Source of the DNA: Obesumbacterium proteus
GTDB taxonomy: Bacteria > Pseudomonadota > Gammaproteobacteria > Enterobacterales > Enterobacteriaceae
Reading direction: 5' to 3'
DNA: 64,000 nt
Assembly (NCBI RefSeq): GCF_001586165.1
Contig: NZ_CP014608.1
Location: 4,588,001 to 4,652,000 of the forward strand
Below are positions 26,155-33,825 of this stretch, piece by piece. Every line of letters begins with the position of its first letter. Position 1 is the first letter of the stretch. The position numbers and the translations under genes are program-made. Under the pieces are notes generated by a model, which saw only the letters and a program-made list of their open reading frames with translations, searched no databases and was not told the DNA's origin.

Positions 26155-27854
26155 ATCAGCAAAAAACAGGTCAACATTACATTCAGGAGCTGCGTCAGCA
26201 GTTCCCTTCAGCGATTCTGGACGAAAGCTGGCAAACAGACACTCAGGCAACCATCACCATTAAAACCAATATGTTGCCGGAAGTGGTTGAGTTTCTGTAT
26301 TACAAACAAGGCGGTTGGTTATCGGTTCTGTTCGGCAATGACGAACGCCCACTGTGCGGCAGCTATGCGGTTTACTATGTGCTCTCCATGGAAACCGGCA
26401 CCAAATGTTGGATCACCGTAAAAGCATTGGTCGATGAAAGAACGCTAGAGTTCCCATCCGTGACGCCTCGCGTTCCGGCTGCCGTTTGGGGCGAACGCGA
26501 AGTGCGTGATATGTACGGTTTAATCCCCGTTGGATTGCCCGATGAGCGTCGTTTGGTGCTGCCAGATGATTGGCCAGATGAGCTGTATCCGCTGCGCAAA
26601 GACTCTATGGACTATCGTCAGCGTCCGGCACCAACCACTGACGTTGAAACCTATCCGTTCATCAACGAAAGCAAAAGTGGCAAAATTGTCCCTATCGGAC
26701 CGCTGCACATCACCTCTGACGAACCGGGTCATTTCCGCTTGTTCGTTGACGGTGAAGATATCGTAGATGCCGATTACCGTCTTTTCTACGTCCATCGCGG
26801 CATGGAAAAGCTGGCTGAAACCCGCATGGGTTATAACGAAGTAACCTTCCTGTCTGACCGTGTTTGCGGCATCTGTGGCTTTGCGCACAGCACCGCGTAC
26901 ACCTCTTCAGTAGAAAACGCGATGGGCATTCAGGTTCCTGAACGTGCACAGGCTATTCGTTCTATTCTGCTGGAAGTCGAACGTTTACACAGCCATCTGC
27001 TGAATCTCGGTTTATCGTGCCACTTCGTCGGCTTTGACTCCGGCTTTATGCAGTTCTTCCGCGTGCGTGAAAAATCCATGAAAATGGCTGAAATCCTCAC
27101 CGGCGCACGTAAAACCTACGGTCTGAATCTGATCGGCGGTATCCGTCGCGATCTGCTGAAAGACGACATGATCCAAACCCGCAAGCTGGCCGCTGAAATG
27201 CGTGCCGAAGTGAAAACGCTGGTTGATATCCTGTTCAGCACGCCAAATATGGAACAGCGTACCGTCGGCGTGGGTCGTTTAGATCCGCAAATCGCACGTG
27301 ATTTCAGCAACGTTGGCCCAATGATCCGCGCCAGCGGCCATGCCCGTGATACCCGCGTGGATCACCCGTTTGCGGGTTACGATCTGCTGCCAATGGAAAT
27401 TCACACGGAAACCGGCTGCGACGTTATTTCTCGCGTCAAAGTGCGCGTCAACGAAGTCTTTACCGCGCTGAATATGATCGACTTCGGTTTAGATAATTTA
27501 CCGGGCGGCCCGCTGGCCGTTGAAGGCTTCACCTATATTCCAAACCGTTTCGCACTGGGCTTCTCTGAAGCACCACGCGGCGATGATATTCACTGGTCGA
27601 TGACCGGTGATAACCAGAAACTCTACCGCTGGCGCTGCCGTGCGGCCACCTACTCTAACTGGCCAACGCTGCGCTACATGCTGCGAGGCAACACGGTATC
27701 CGATGCACCATTAATCATCGGCAGCCTTGACCCTTGCTACTCCTGTACCGACCGCGTAACGCTGGTCGACGTGCGTAAACGCAAGTCCGTTACCGTACCG
27801 TACAAAGAAATCGAGCGCTATGGTCTGGAACGCAAAGACTCACCGCTGAAGTAA
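26151..27854 (+). CDS. hycE: Hydrogenase-3 large catalytic subunit HycE
   Basis: This 567-residue [NiFe]-hydrogenase large subunit of the energy-converting group 4 type makes H2. An N-terminal NuoC-like domain (about 1-170, LPEVVEFLYYKQGGWLSVLF) is fused to the NuoD-like catalytic domain. Nickel ligands are CGICGFAHS and the C-terminal pair DPCYSCTDR. After that Arg a 32-residue extension (VTLVDVRKRKS...ERKDSPLK) remains, the peptide that HycI removes after nickel insertion. The ATG at 26151 gives the E. coli-like start and length (569 in E. coli); the longer TTG reading at 26073 is rejected. Confidence 0.94.
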   Translation: MNQQKTGQHYIQELRQQFPSAILDESWQTDTQATITIKTNMLPEVVEFLYYKQGGWLSVLFGNDERPLCGSYAVYYVLSMETGTKCWITVKALVDERTLEFPSVTPRVPAAVWGEREVRDMYGLIPVGLPDERRLVLPDDWPDELYPLRKDSMDYRQRPAPTTDVETYPFINESKSGKIVPIGPLHITSDEPGHFRLFVDGEDIVDADYRLFYVHRGMEKLAETRMGYNEVTFLSDRVCGICGFAHSTAYTSSVENAMGIQVPERAQAIRSILLEVERLHSHLLNLGLSCHFVGFDSGFMQFFRVREKSMKMAEILTGARKTYGLNLIGGIRRDLLKDDMIQTRKLAAEMRAEVKTLVDILFSTPNMEQRTVGVGRLDPQIARDFSNVGPMIRASGHARDTRVDHPFAGYDLLPMEIHTETGCDVISRVKVRVNEVFTALNMIDFGLDNLPGGPLAVEGFTYIPNRFALGFSEAPRGDDIHWSMTGDNQKLYRWRCRAATYSNWPTLRYMLRGNTVSDAPLIIGSLDPCYSCTDRVTLVDVRKRKSVTVPYKEIERYGLERKDSPLK

Positions 27855-27870
27855 GGTCAGGAGAATACCC

Positions 27871-28428
27871 ATGCTGAAATTATTAAAAACGGCGTTTAAG
27901 CATCGCAATGCGACGGTGGCTTATCCCGCCAAGCCAATGCAGGTTGATCCGAACTTTCGCGGTAAGCCTGAATACAATCCAGAGCAGTGCATCGCCTGTG
28001 GCGCATGCACTGCCGCTTGTCCAGCCAATGCGTTAACCATGGAAACCGATGCGCGTGAAGGTACGCGCACTTGGGCATTACATCTTGGCCGCTGCATTTT
28101 CTGCGCACGCTGTGAAGAAGTGTGCCCAACCGCGGCGATCAAGTTGTCACAAGAGTTTGAAATGGCGGTATGGAACAAAAGCGATCTGTTCCAAACCGCG
28201 GAGTTCAAAGTCTGCAACTGCGTTGAATGTGGTGCGCCTTACGCGGCACAAAAAGAGATCGACTACGCCATGGCATTACTGGTTCAGGCGGGCAATTTAA
28301 CGGAAGAGCAGGCCGAAGAGCGCCGCCCTCAGTTTGAAACCTGCCCCAACTGTAAACGTAAAAACAACATTACCCACTCAGCGCGTATCACGCTGGGACG
28401 TCACCTGACACAGGAGGCGGCACAATGA
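27871..28428 (+). CDS. hycF: Formate hydrogenlyase ferredoxin-like subunit HycF
   Basis: This 185-residue NuoI-like protein has two [4Fe-4S] motifs: CIACGACTAACPANALTM near residue 42 and CIFCARCEEVCPTAAIKL near 75. A C-terminal extension has further Cys pairs (CNCVECGAPY; CPNCKRKNN) that look like a zinc or iron site. It relays electrons from HycB to HycG. E. coli HycF is 180 residues. Overlaps hycG by four bases. Confidence 0.93.
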   Translation: MLKLLKTAFKHRNATVAYPAKPMQVDPNFRGKPEYNPEQCIACGACTAACPANALTMETDAREGTRTWALHLGRCIFCARCEEVCPTAAIKLSQEFEMAVWNKSDLFQTAEFKVCNCVECGAPYAAQKEIDYAMALLVQAGNLTEEQAEERRPQFETCPNCKRKNNITHSARITLGRHLTQEAAQ

Positions 28429-29249
28429 GCCAAATCATTACTCAACAGCCAGCCAACGGCTCACCGATTATCGGTCCACGCGACGCCAACGGTTTACCAG
28501 TACCTATCACCGTCGATGAGCAGATTGCGAAACTCAAAAGCACGCTGCTGAAGGATATTCGTCGCTCAGCCTACGTTTACCGCGTGGACTGCGGCGGCTG
28601 TAACGGCTGCGAAATCGAAATCTTCTCTGCGCTAACGCCGTTATTTGATACCGAACGCTTTGGGATCAAAGTCGTTCCTTCTCCACGTCATGCTGACATT
28701 CTGCTGTTTACCGGCGCGGTGACCCGTTCAATGCGTATTCCAGCGATCCGTGCGTATGAATCCGCACCGGATCCAAAAATCGTGATCTCCTACGGTGCCT
28801 GCGGTTGCAGCGGTGGGATCTTCCACGATTTGTACTGCGTTTGGGGCGGCACGGACAAAATTGTTCCGGTTGACGTTTACATCCCAGGTTGCCCGCCAAC
28901 TCCTGCGGCGACCATTTATGGCTTTGCCATGGCGCTGGGTTTGCTCGATCAAAAACTGAAAGGCGAACACCACCAGCAAGCTGAAGATGAGCAGGCCGCT
29001 ATCTTGCATCCGGCGATCCCACAACAGCTGCGCGTCATGATCGATCGTGAAGCACGCCGTATGTCGGGTTATCGCTATGGCCGCCAGATCGCCGATAAGT
29101 TTATGGATCTTCTCGCCCAGCAAAACGATCTCACCGTTGAAGCACGCGTGGCGCAGTTTTTAGCGCACGAAAATGATCCTCGCCTAACCGAGATCATCTC
29201 TCGCCTGCAGGCGGTGTGCCATGATGCTGCTCGCGGAGGCAACTTCTAA
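28425..29249 (+). CDS. hycG: Hydrogenase-3 small subunit HycG
   Basis: This 274-residue NuoB-like subunit holds the [4Fe-4S] cluster next to the NiFe site. Cluster ligands are in VDCGGCNGCEIEIFSALTP (near residue 59), SYGACGCSGGIF and PGCPPTPAA. E. coli HycG reads GACGNSGG, so this one has an extra Cys in that loop. The protein is about 19 residues longer than E. coli's 255, with a longer N-terminus and a longer loop before the C-terminal domain. It overlaps hycF and hycH by 4 and 1 bases. Confidence 0.93.
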   Translation: MSQIITQQPANGSPIIGPRDANGLPVPITVDEQIAKLKSTLLKDIRRSAYVYRVDCGGCNGCEIEIFSALTPLFDTERFGIKVVPSPRHADILLFTGAVTRSMRIPAIRAYESAPDPKIVISYGACGCSGGIFHDLYCVWGGTDKIVPVDVYIPGCPPTPAATIYGFAMALGLLDQKLKGEHHQQAEDEQAAILHPAIPQQLRVMIDREARRMSGYRYGRQIADKFMDLLAQQNDLTVEARVAQFLAHENDPRLTEIISRLQAVCHDAARGGNF

Positions 29250-29704
29250 TGACTGACCACGCCCGTAATCAGCCTTATCACGAACAAGACCCGATGGTTG
29301 TGTTCTACTCCCTTAGCCGTAAGTTCGTGCAAAAAAAGGAAGATGAGGACAGAACTCCGCAGGAAGCGAAAGAAGTTATCTATTACAGCCTCGCGATTGG
29401 CCATCACCTTGGGGTGATCGACTGCCTGAAAACCTGTTTGGAGTGCCCGTTAACGGGTTATCGGGCGTGGGTAGCCAAGCTGCCGGAAGAGAGTACGGCA
29501 CGCCGCAAACTGGAAGGGCTTCCTCGCTATGGCGAAATCTGTATCGACAGCACGCACACGCATTTGCTGGCTTGCGCTTTAAATAAAGCGCGTCCGCAGA
29601 TGAATGAGCAAGAACAGACATGGACAGACGCACTGATCGCTGCGCTGCAGATGATCGAAAATGAACCCGCAATCTATCTGATGGTGAAAAGACGCGATGG
29701 CTAG
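29249..29704 (+). CDS. hycH: Formate hydrogenlyase maturation protein HycH
   Basis: This 151-residue cytosolic protein is needed for assembly of active hydrogenase-3 in E. coli; its biochemical role is still unclear. The conserved core KEVIYYSLAIGHHLGVIDCLKTCLECP and RYGEICIDSTHTHLLACAL, and the C-terminal ENEPAIYLMVKRRDG, match E. coli HycH (136). Its ATG overlaps the hycG stop and its end overlaps hycI by 8 bases, so all hyc genes form one operon. Confidence 0.92.
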   Translation: MTDHARNQPYHEQDPMVVFYSLSRKFVQKKEDEDRTPQEAKEVIYYSLAIGHHLGVIDCLKTCLECPLTGYRAWVAKLPEESTARRKLEGLPRYGEICIDSTHTHLLACALNKARPQMNEQEQTWTDALIAALQMIENEPAIYLMVKRRDG

Positions 29705-30224
29705 TTTTTTAGAAGAGAGTGCTCACCCCGTTAAGAATCTATTGTTATGCGTTGGCAACAGCATGATGGGTGACGATGGCGCAGGGCCATTGTTAGCCGA
29801 AAAGGTCACCGATCATCCGATAGCCGGTTGGGCCGTCATCGACGGAGGCACGTCGCCGGAAAGCTATTCCCACGCGATTCGCGAGATGAAACCAGAGCGT
29901 TTGATCATCGTCGATGCCACTGAAATGGGATTAGAACCCGGCGAAATCCGCATCATCGACGAAAAAGATATTGCCGAGCTGTTTATCGTCACCACCCATA
30001 ACCTGCCGCTGAGCTATTTGATCGAGCAACTGCGTGAAGATGTGCCGGATATCACCTTTGTGGGCATTCAGCCCGCCATCGTCGCATTTTATGCCCCGAT
30101 GATGCAGCCCGTGAAAGACGCCGTCGAAACCGTCTATCAGCGCCTGAATAACTGGGGCGATCAGGGCGGATTTGAACTGCTGGTGGCCTATGAGGATGAG
30201 TTTGGGGTGAGTAGCCAGAGCTGA
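29697..30224 (+). CDS. hycI: Hydrogenase-3 maturation endopeptidase HycI
   Basis: This 175-residue metalloprotease clips the C-terminal peptide from HycE after nickel insertion. The nickel-sensing and catalytic motifs are LCVGNSMMGDDGAGPL (near residues 16-31) and IVDATEMGL, with TTHNLPLSYLI providing the conserved His. E. coli HycI is 156 residues; the extra length is a C-terminal tail (GFELLVAYEDEFGVSSQS). It is the last hyc gene. Its partner HycE keeps the matching Arg|Val cleavage site. Confidence 0.93.
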   Translation: MASFLEESAHPVKNLLLCVGNSMMGDDGAGPLLAEKVTDHPIAGWAVIDGGTSPESYSHAIREMKPERLIIVDATEMGLEPGEIRIIDEKDIAELFIVTTHNLPLSYLIEQLREDVPDITFVGIQPAIVAFYAPMMQPVKDAVETVYQRLNNWGDQGGFELLVAYEDEFGVSSQS

Positions 30225-30242
30225 TTTTCATTTCCACAAATT

Positions 30243-30312
30243 CCCTCCCTTTCCTGAACACTTCACGTGATCTGTTCTCCCCCTGCCAAGGGGGAGACTG
30301 GAAAGGGGTATC
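30243..30312. repeat. GC-rich palindromic intergenic repeat (degenerate copy 2)
   Basis: A degenerate unit holds the hairpin TCTCCCCCTGCCAAGGGGGAGA (22 bases, 30278-30299) and flanking CCCTCCCTTTCC / GGAAAGGGG. It follows the hyc operon and may also serve as its terminator or mRNA 3' end stabiliser. Confidence 0.55.
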
Positions 30313-30316
30313 TCAT

Positions 30317-30334
30317 TTCGACAAAACTGTCGAA
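30317..30334. promoter_or_regulatory. Putative FhlA upstream activating site, fdhF
   Basis: TTCGACAAAACTGTCGAA is a perfect 7+4+7 palindrome. It lies about 96 bp upstream of the fdhF sigma-54 promoter and has the same arms as the sites before hycB and hydN. Confidence 0.75.
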
Positions 30335-30429
30335 CTCGTCACCGCTTTGATGATGTCGATCAGCACCGCGCTATCCCCTGAGCCCTTATAGTTCAACGTA
30401 TTAGCCATCACCCGCAAGGGGTATAAAAC

Positions 30430-30445
30430 TGGCACAGTACATGCA
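30430..30445 (+). promoter_or_regulatory. Sigma-54 promoter of fdhF
   Basis: TGGCACAGTACATGCA has GG-N10-GC spacing of a -24/-12 promoter. It lies 104-119 bp before the fdhF ATG, in line with RpoN/FhlA control of fdhF in E. coli. Confidence 0.8.
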
Positions 30446-30548
30446 TATAAAAAGATGAATAAACATTAAATAACGCTCGGCTTACTGAGCGGTATGTATA
30501 CGAGCCGGATTGTGTCCCTTCCGGCCGCATAAAATAGGAGCAATGTTG

Positions 30549-32693
30549 ATGAAGAAAGTCATCACGGTCTGCCCTTATTGCGCATCAGGTTGCAAAATCA
30601 ATCTGGTGGTCGATAACGGTAGAATCATTCGCGCTGAGGGTGCGAATGGCGTGACGAACCAAGGCGAGCTGTGCCTGAAAGGGTATTACGGCTGGGATTT
30701 TATCCACGATACTAAAATCCTGACTCCGCGCTTGAAGTCACCAATGATCCGCCGTGAACGCGGTGGGAAGCTGGAAAACGTCTCATGGGAAGAAGCGATT
30801 GAATTCGCAAGCTCCCGCCTGCTGGCTGTAAAAGAAAAATACGGCCCAGATGCCATCATGACCACCGGTTCTTCCCGCGGTCCTGGTAATGAAACTAACT
30901 ATGTGATGCAAAAATTTGCTCGCGCAACCATCGGTACTAACAATATCGACTGTTGCGCGCGCGTCTGACACGGCCCTTCGGTTGCAGGTCTGCAGCGATC
31001 GGTCGGTAACGGCGCCATGAGTAACTCAATCGTTGAGATTGAAGATACCCAATGCATTTTTGTCTTCGGTTATAACGCCGCAGACTCCCACCCTATCGTG
31101 GCTCGCCGTATTATTAAGGCGAAAGCGAAAGGGGCTAAAATTATTGTTTGCGACCCGCGTTTCATCGAAACCGCGCGCATCGCCGACATTCATGTTCCGC
31201 TTAAAAACGGTTCTAACATCGCACTGCTGAATGCGCTGGCTCACGTCATCATTGAAGAAAATCTTCATGACCGTGAATTCATCCAACAGCATACCGAAGA
31301 GTTTGAAACCTTCCGCGATCTGGTCTTGCCGTATACGCCAGAATCGGTTGAAGAAACCACCGGTATCAGTGCGCAGATGATCCGTGAAACCGCACGTATG
31401 TATGCCAAGGCACCAACGGCAACCATTCTGTGGGGCATGGGCGTTACCCAGTTCTATCAGGGTGTCGAAACCGTTCGTACTCTTACCAGCCTGGCGCTGC
31501 TGACCGGCAACTTAGGTAAAGCACACGTGGGTGTGGGTCCTGTTCGTGGTCAAAATAACGTTCAGGGTGCTTGCGATATGGGTGCGCTGCCAAACACCTA
31601 TCCGGGCTATCAGTATGTTACTGATGAAGCCGCCCGCGAGAAGTTTGCCAAGGCGTGGGGCGTTCCTTCCCTACCAGCCCATATCGGCCATGCGCTGAGC
31701 GAAGTGCCGCATAACATCGACCATGGTTTGATCAAAGCGCACTACGTTATGGGTGAAGATCCATTACAGACCGAGCCGGATCTGGCAACGATCCGTCGTA
31801 CCTTTGAGAAGCTGGATATTCTGATCGTTCAGGATATCTTCATGACCAAAACCGCCGCCATTGCAGACGTCGTATTCCCTGCAACGTCGTGGGGTGAGCA
31901 TGAAGGTGTTTACACCGCAGCCGACCGCGGTTTCCAGCGATTCTACAAAGCCGTAGAGCCTGTGGGTGACGTTAAACGCGACTGGGAGATCATTAGCCTG
32001 ATGTCCACCGCGATGGGTTACCCAATGCACTACAACAATACGCAGGAAATCTGGGACGAACTTCGCGAACTGTGCCCGATCTACTACGGCGCGACCTATG
32101 AAAAAATGGCCGATCTGGCCTACATTCAATGGCCATGCCCAACGCTCGAAAGCCCAGGGACGTCTTATCTGTATGAAGGCGGTAATTTCGATACCCCTAA
32201 CGGTAAAGGTCAGTTCTATACCTGTGAATGGCGTCCGCCGATTGATAAAGTCAGCGACGAATTCCCAATGGTATTGGCGACCGTGCGTGAAGTGGGTCAC
32301 TACAGCTGCCGCTCTATGACCGGTAACTGTAAGGCACTGGCTGCACTGGCAGACGAACCCGGCTTTATCCAAATCAATACTGAAGACGCCAAACGCTTTG
32401 GCATTCGCGATCAGGAACTGGTTTGGGTGCGTTCACGTCAGGGTAAAGTCATTACCCGCGCCAACGTGAGCAACCGTCCAAACAAAGGTGCGGTCTATAT
32501 GACGTATCAATGGTGGATCGGTGCCTGTAACGAGCTGGTCGCAGAAAACCTGAGCCCGATTACCAAAACGCCAGAGTACAAATACTGTGCCGTCGCGGTA
32601 GATGCCATCAAGGATCAGGAAGACGCCGAGCAGTACGTCGTTCGCGAATACGACAATATCAAACGTCGTCTGCGCGAAACGGCAGAAGGTTAG
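30549..32693 (+). CDS. fdhF: Selenocysteine formate dehydrogenase-H FdhF
   Basis: This 714-residue molybdopterin enzyme oxidises formate to CO2 and feeds electrons to hydrogenase-3. The in-frame TGA at 30966-30968 is codon 140, the same codon as the selenocysteine of E. coli FdhF, in the context DNIDCCARV-Sec-HGPSVAGL (first letters approximate; CCARV is exact). The N-terminal CPYCASGCKINL motif binds the [4Fe-4S] cluster. Sequence on both sides matches E. coli FdhF end to end, so the TGA is not a pseudogene stop. The ATG at 30549 is used because AGGAG lies 8 bases upstream; an ATG two codons earlier is too close. A SECIS-like hairpin follows the TGA. Confidence 0.96.
30966..31012 (+). promoter_or_regulatory. 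Bacterial SECIS element in fdhF
   Basis: Directly after TGA the mRNA can fold into the bacterial SECIS hairpin: GGTTGCAGGTCTGCA forms the apical stem-loop with the SelB-binding AGGTCT loop. This segment is nearly identical to the E. coli fdhF SECIS. It directs selenocysteine insertion by SelB at UGA 140. Confidence 0.88.
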
Positions 32694-32711
32694 AGCTAGG
32701 TCGTTAAACGT

Positions 32712-32748
32712 AAATGCCCCGTATTGTTTTCAGCAACGCGGGGCATTT
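32712..32748. terminator. Terminator after fdhF
   Basis: AAATGCCCCG pairs with CGGGGCATTT (32739-32748), followed by a T-run; the loop is 17 bases. Confidence 0.85.
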
Positions 32749-32918
32749 TTATCATTTTGGATTCTCATTTTAAGAACGCTAACGTCCATGAGTTCAGATA
32801 CCTAAAATCGCAATCCACGCCTTTTTATCAAATCAACACGTCCATTATCACCGCCAAGATCAACGAGTGAGATCTCCATTCCAACGATAATGTTGCCGAT
32901 GTCGTGTCGCGCAAATTA

Positions 32919-32936
32919 TTCGACACTTATGTCGAA
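32919..32936. promoter_or_regulatory. Putative FhlA upstream activating site, hydN
   Basis: TTCGACACTTATGTCGAA is a perfect 7+4+7 palindrome with the same arms as the fdhF and hyc sites. It is about 108 bp before the hydN sigma-54 promoter. The region around it, 32749-33139, is otherwise gene-free. Confidence 0.75.
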
Positions 32937-33043
32937 TTTCCCTGTCGAGCTTGCAATTTAGTGCGCTATTTTTTGCGTTTAAAAAATAAGATTAGAAAGC
33001 AACTCTATAATTTAAAACAAAAAAACACCCATACAAATACAGT

Positions 33044-33060
33044 TGGCATGATGTGTGCTT
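33044..33060 (+). promoter_or_regulatory. Sigma-54 promoter of hydN and fdhF2
   Basis: TGGCATGATGTGTGCTT has the GG-N10-GC spacing of a -24/-12 promoter. It lies about 80 bp before the hydN ATG. Only a 140-bp gap separates hydN from the Cys-type fdhF, so both are probably read from here. Confidence 0.75.
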
Positions 33061-33139
33061 ACTAGTACCGATAAGCAATCTGAGCATAGGCAGGTTCTTT
33101 CTGCCTCACTAAATATAATGAGAAATCAGGAGTTAATTG

Positions 33140-33685
33140 ATGAACCGGTTCGTCATTGCAGATCCTAAAAAATGTATCGGCTGCCGCACCTGTGAAGTCG
33201 CCTGCGTCATGGCTCACCGTGAAGACAGCGAACTTCACAACCTGTCCAAAGACAACTTCACCCCGCGCATTCACGTCATTAAAGGGGAAAACGTCAGTAC
33301 AGCGATCCTGTGTCGCCAATGCGAAGATGCCCCTTGTGCCAACGTCTGTCCAAACGGTGCCATTACTCGCCAAAAAGACTTTATCTATGTGTCACAGGAA
33401 AAATGTATCGGCTGCAAAACCTGCGTGGTTGCTTGCCCATACGGCACCATGGAAGTCATCACTTCTCCGGTCGTTCGTCAAAATGGCGCCTCTGCCATGA
33501 TGGTTTCGTCTAAGGCTGAAGCCAACAAATGCGACCTGTGTCATACCCGCGCCAATGGCCCTGCGTGCGTTGAAACCTGTCCAACTAACGCATTGAAGCT
33601 TATTGACCGCAATGTCATGCAAGACATGATCAATGAAAAACGCCGCCGTGCTGCGCTCGATACCACAATCGATTTCATGTTCTAA
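33140..33685 (+). CDS. hydN: Electron transport protein HydN
   Basis: This 181-residue four-cluster ferredoxin-like protein is needed with HypF for full formate dehydrogenase-H activity in E. coli. Cys motifs are CIGCRTCEVAC near residue 12, CRQCEDAPCANVCP near 57, CIGCKTCVVACP near 88 and CDLCHTRANGPACVETCP near 129. The ATG at 33140 has AGGAG seven bases upstream; the TTG directly before is rejected. It is a paralogue of HycB but matches E. coli HydN (175) better. Its neighbours are two formate dehydrogenase genes. Confidence 0.93.
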   Translation: MNRFVIADPKKCIGCRTCEVACVMAHREDSELHNLSKDNFTPRIHVIKGENVSTAILCRQCEDAPCANVCPNGAITRQKDFIYVSQEKCIGCKTCVVACPYGTMEVITSPVVRQNGASAMMVSSKAEANKCDLCHTRANGPACVETCPTNALKLIDRNVMQDMINEKRRRAALDTTIDFMF

Positions 33686-33735
33686 CGGTTTCACATTTTA
33701 ACGCTTTCATCTCATGCAGTTTTGAATCCTATTGA

Positions 33736-33767
33736 TTGAAGTTGCCGTTTACATGCTGCGACTTCAA
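33736..33767. other. Inverted repeat between hydN and the second fdhF
   Basis: TTGAAGT (33736-33742) and ACTTCAA (33761-33767) can pair across an 18-base loop. No T-run follows, so it is not a terminator and read-through to the next gene is likely. Confidence 0.3.
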
Positions 33768-33825
33768 AACCAAAAGGCTTGATTAACAACCATTCATTAT
33801 CCCCGGTTCGGGGTAAGGTCTCGTT

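Noticed and set aside
30966..31016. Stop codon splitting fdhF into two ORFs, possibly a pseudogene
   Set aside because: The TGA is at the known Sec position with a SECIS-like element, and both halves align end to end with FdhF.
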